From positions 1 to 57,732 of the IMG/VR virus record IMGVR_UViG_3300049793_000038: a DNA stretch of 57,732 nucleotides. One strand, 5' to 3'. Below, piece by piece: positions 57,366 to 57,732 of this stretch. The translations under genes and the position numbers were made by a program. Numbering within the stretch: the stretch's first letter is position 1; each line of letters begins with the position of its first letter. Source of the DNA: a virus. The notes under the pieces were generated by a model. That model searched no databases. It had not been told where the DNA came from and saw only the letters and a program-made list of their open reading frames with translations.

Positions 57366-57473
57366 TATGAACCTCTTATTATTTAATTTGTCTCTTCATT
57401 AGTAAAACCGGTAGTTCGAACTCATTTGGCGGTTGGCCGTTAAAATAAATATTTACCGACAAAGAAAGTACCA

Positions 57474-57553
57474 GTTTAGCTGCTAGGCCCGAAACGAGCT
57501 AAACCGCTAGGCTGCTATCTGTAGCGTACCCCCTATATAGATATATATCTATA
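57474..57553. promoter_or_regulatory. Palindromes upstream of the late operon
   Basis: The 214-base gap between TerS and the right repeat array contains GTTTAGCT/AGCTAAAC (57474-57481 with 57497-57504), direct repeats of GCTAGGC (57482, 57506), CGCTA/TAGCG, and a perfect 18-bp palindrome TATAGATAT/ATATCTATA (57536-57553). These could be operators or RNA hairpins at the start of the late transcript. No good -35/-10 pair for the late promoter is evident on the minus strand. Confidence 0.45.
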
Positions 57554-57579
57554 CTCTTAACATATTAACTGTTTAGAAT

Positions 57580-57732
57580 GTTTAATATCAATATCTATTT
57601 CTATAGTTTAATATCAATATCTATTTCTATAGTTTAATATCAATATCTATTTCTATAGTTTAATATCAATATCTATTTCTATAGTTTAATATCAATATCT
57701 ATTTCTATAGTTTAATATCAATATCTATTTCT
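57580..57732. repeat. 26-bp tandem repeat array, right end
   Basis: Five perfect units (57580-57709) plus 23 bases of a sixth. The last 127 bases are identical to the first 127 of the window. Joined as a circle the array would have at least six full units. See the left array for possible roles. Confidence 0.97.

Noticed and set aside
57378-57406. Minus-strand promoter TTTACT-17-AATAAT before TerS
   Set aside because: The transcript would start within the ribosome site of TerS, leaving no usable leader.

Overview
The window looks like the essentially complete genome of a tailed bacteriophage with a contractile (myovirus) tail. I see a full packaging, head, Mu-type tail and baseplate module, a lysis gene, and a T7-flavoured replication module. 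I see no integrase, excisionase, repressor or cellular housekeeping genes, so a lytic lifestyle is the simplest reading. The two ends share an exact 127-base overlap inside a tandem array of 26-bp AT-rich units. A 127-base overlap is the classic k-mer overlap of an assembler that closed a circular graph, so the molecule is probably a circularly closed or terminally redundant genome of about 57.6 kb, and the true repeat copy number is unknown. The host is not identified. A lipobox lipoprotein, a GH24 endolysin, a SbmA/BacA-like inner-membrane protein and sigma-70-like promoters point to a Gram-negative bacterium.

Layout. (1) About 0.5-23.0 kb, plus strand, early/middle region: small proteins, peptide deformylase, two ClpP-like serine peptidase homologues, T7 endonuclease I-like resolvase, YqaJ exonuclease, a likely ssDNA-binding protein, family A DNA polymerase, primase-helicase, MazG-like dNTP pyrophosphohydrolase, DEDD exonuclease, PhoH, a homing-endonuclease-like protein, patatin-like phospholipase, B12-dependent (class II) ribonucleotide reductase, AdoMet decarboxylase-like protein, dUTPase, SbmA/BacA-like membrane protein, then a run of very small genes. 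(2) A bidirectional terminator at 23.07-23.13 kb separates this from the late region. (3) 57.4 down to 23.1 kb, minus strand, late region: TerS, homing endonuclease, TerL, portal, MuF, decoration-like proteins, prohead protease, HK97-fold major capsid, connectors, sheath, tube, frameshifted tail chaperone, tape measure with lysozyme domain, Mu gpN-, gpP-, gp45-, gp46-, gp47- and gp48-like baseplate proteins, fibres, fibre chaperone-like proteins and a holin-like protein. (4) At 32.4-34.5 kb the late module is interrupted by a plus-strand island with its own promoter. It holds ten tiny genes, every one with a hydrophobic segment, and ends in a large imperfect hairpin.

How the genes work together. 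The nucleotide genes (RNR, dUTPase, MazG-like) feed a phage-encoded replisome (polymerase, primase-helicase, SSB) and recombination pair (exonuclease, resolvase). No phage RNA polymerase is visible, and six similar TTGAC(T/A) promoters suggest use of host RNA polymerase. Early and late transcription diverge from a roughly 0.7 kb region holding the 26-bp array and meet at the 23-kb terminator.

Most unusual: the micro-membrane-protein island, the SbmA/BacA homologue, paired ClpP-like genes (one with an export-like N-terminus), a tRNA-like RNA with an oversized D-loop region in the late operon, a duplicated GH24 lysozyme, three copies of one zinc-ribbon homing-endonuclease family (one truncated), and a 16-nt sequence shared by structured leaders of early and late transcripts.
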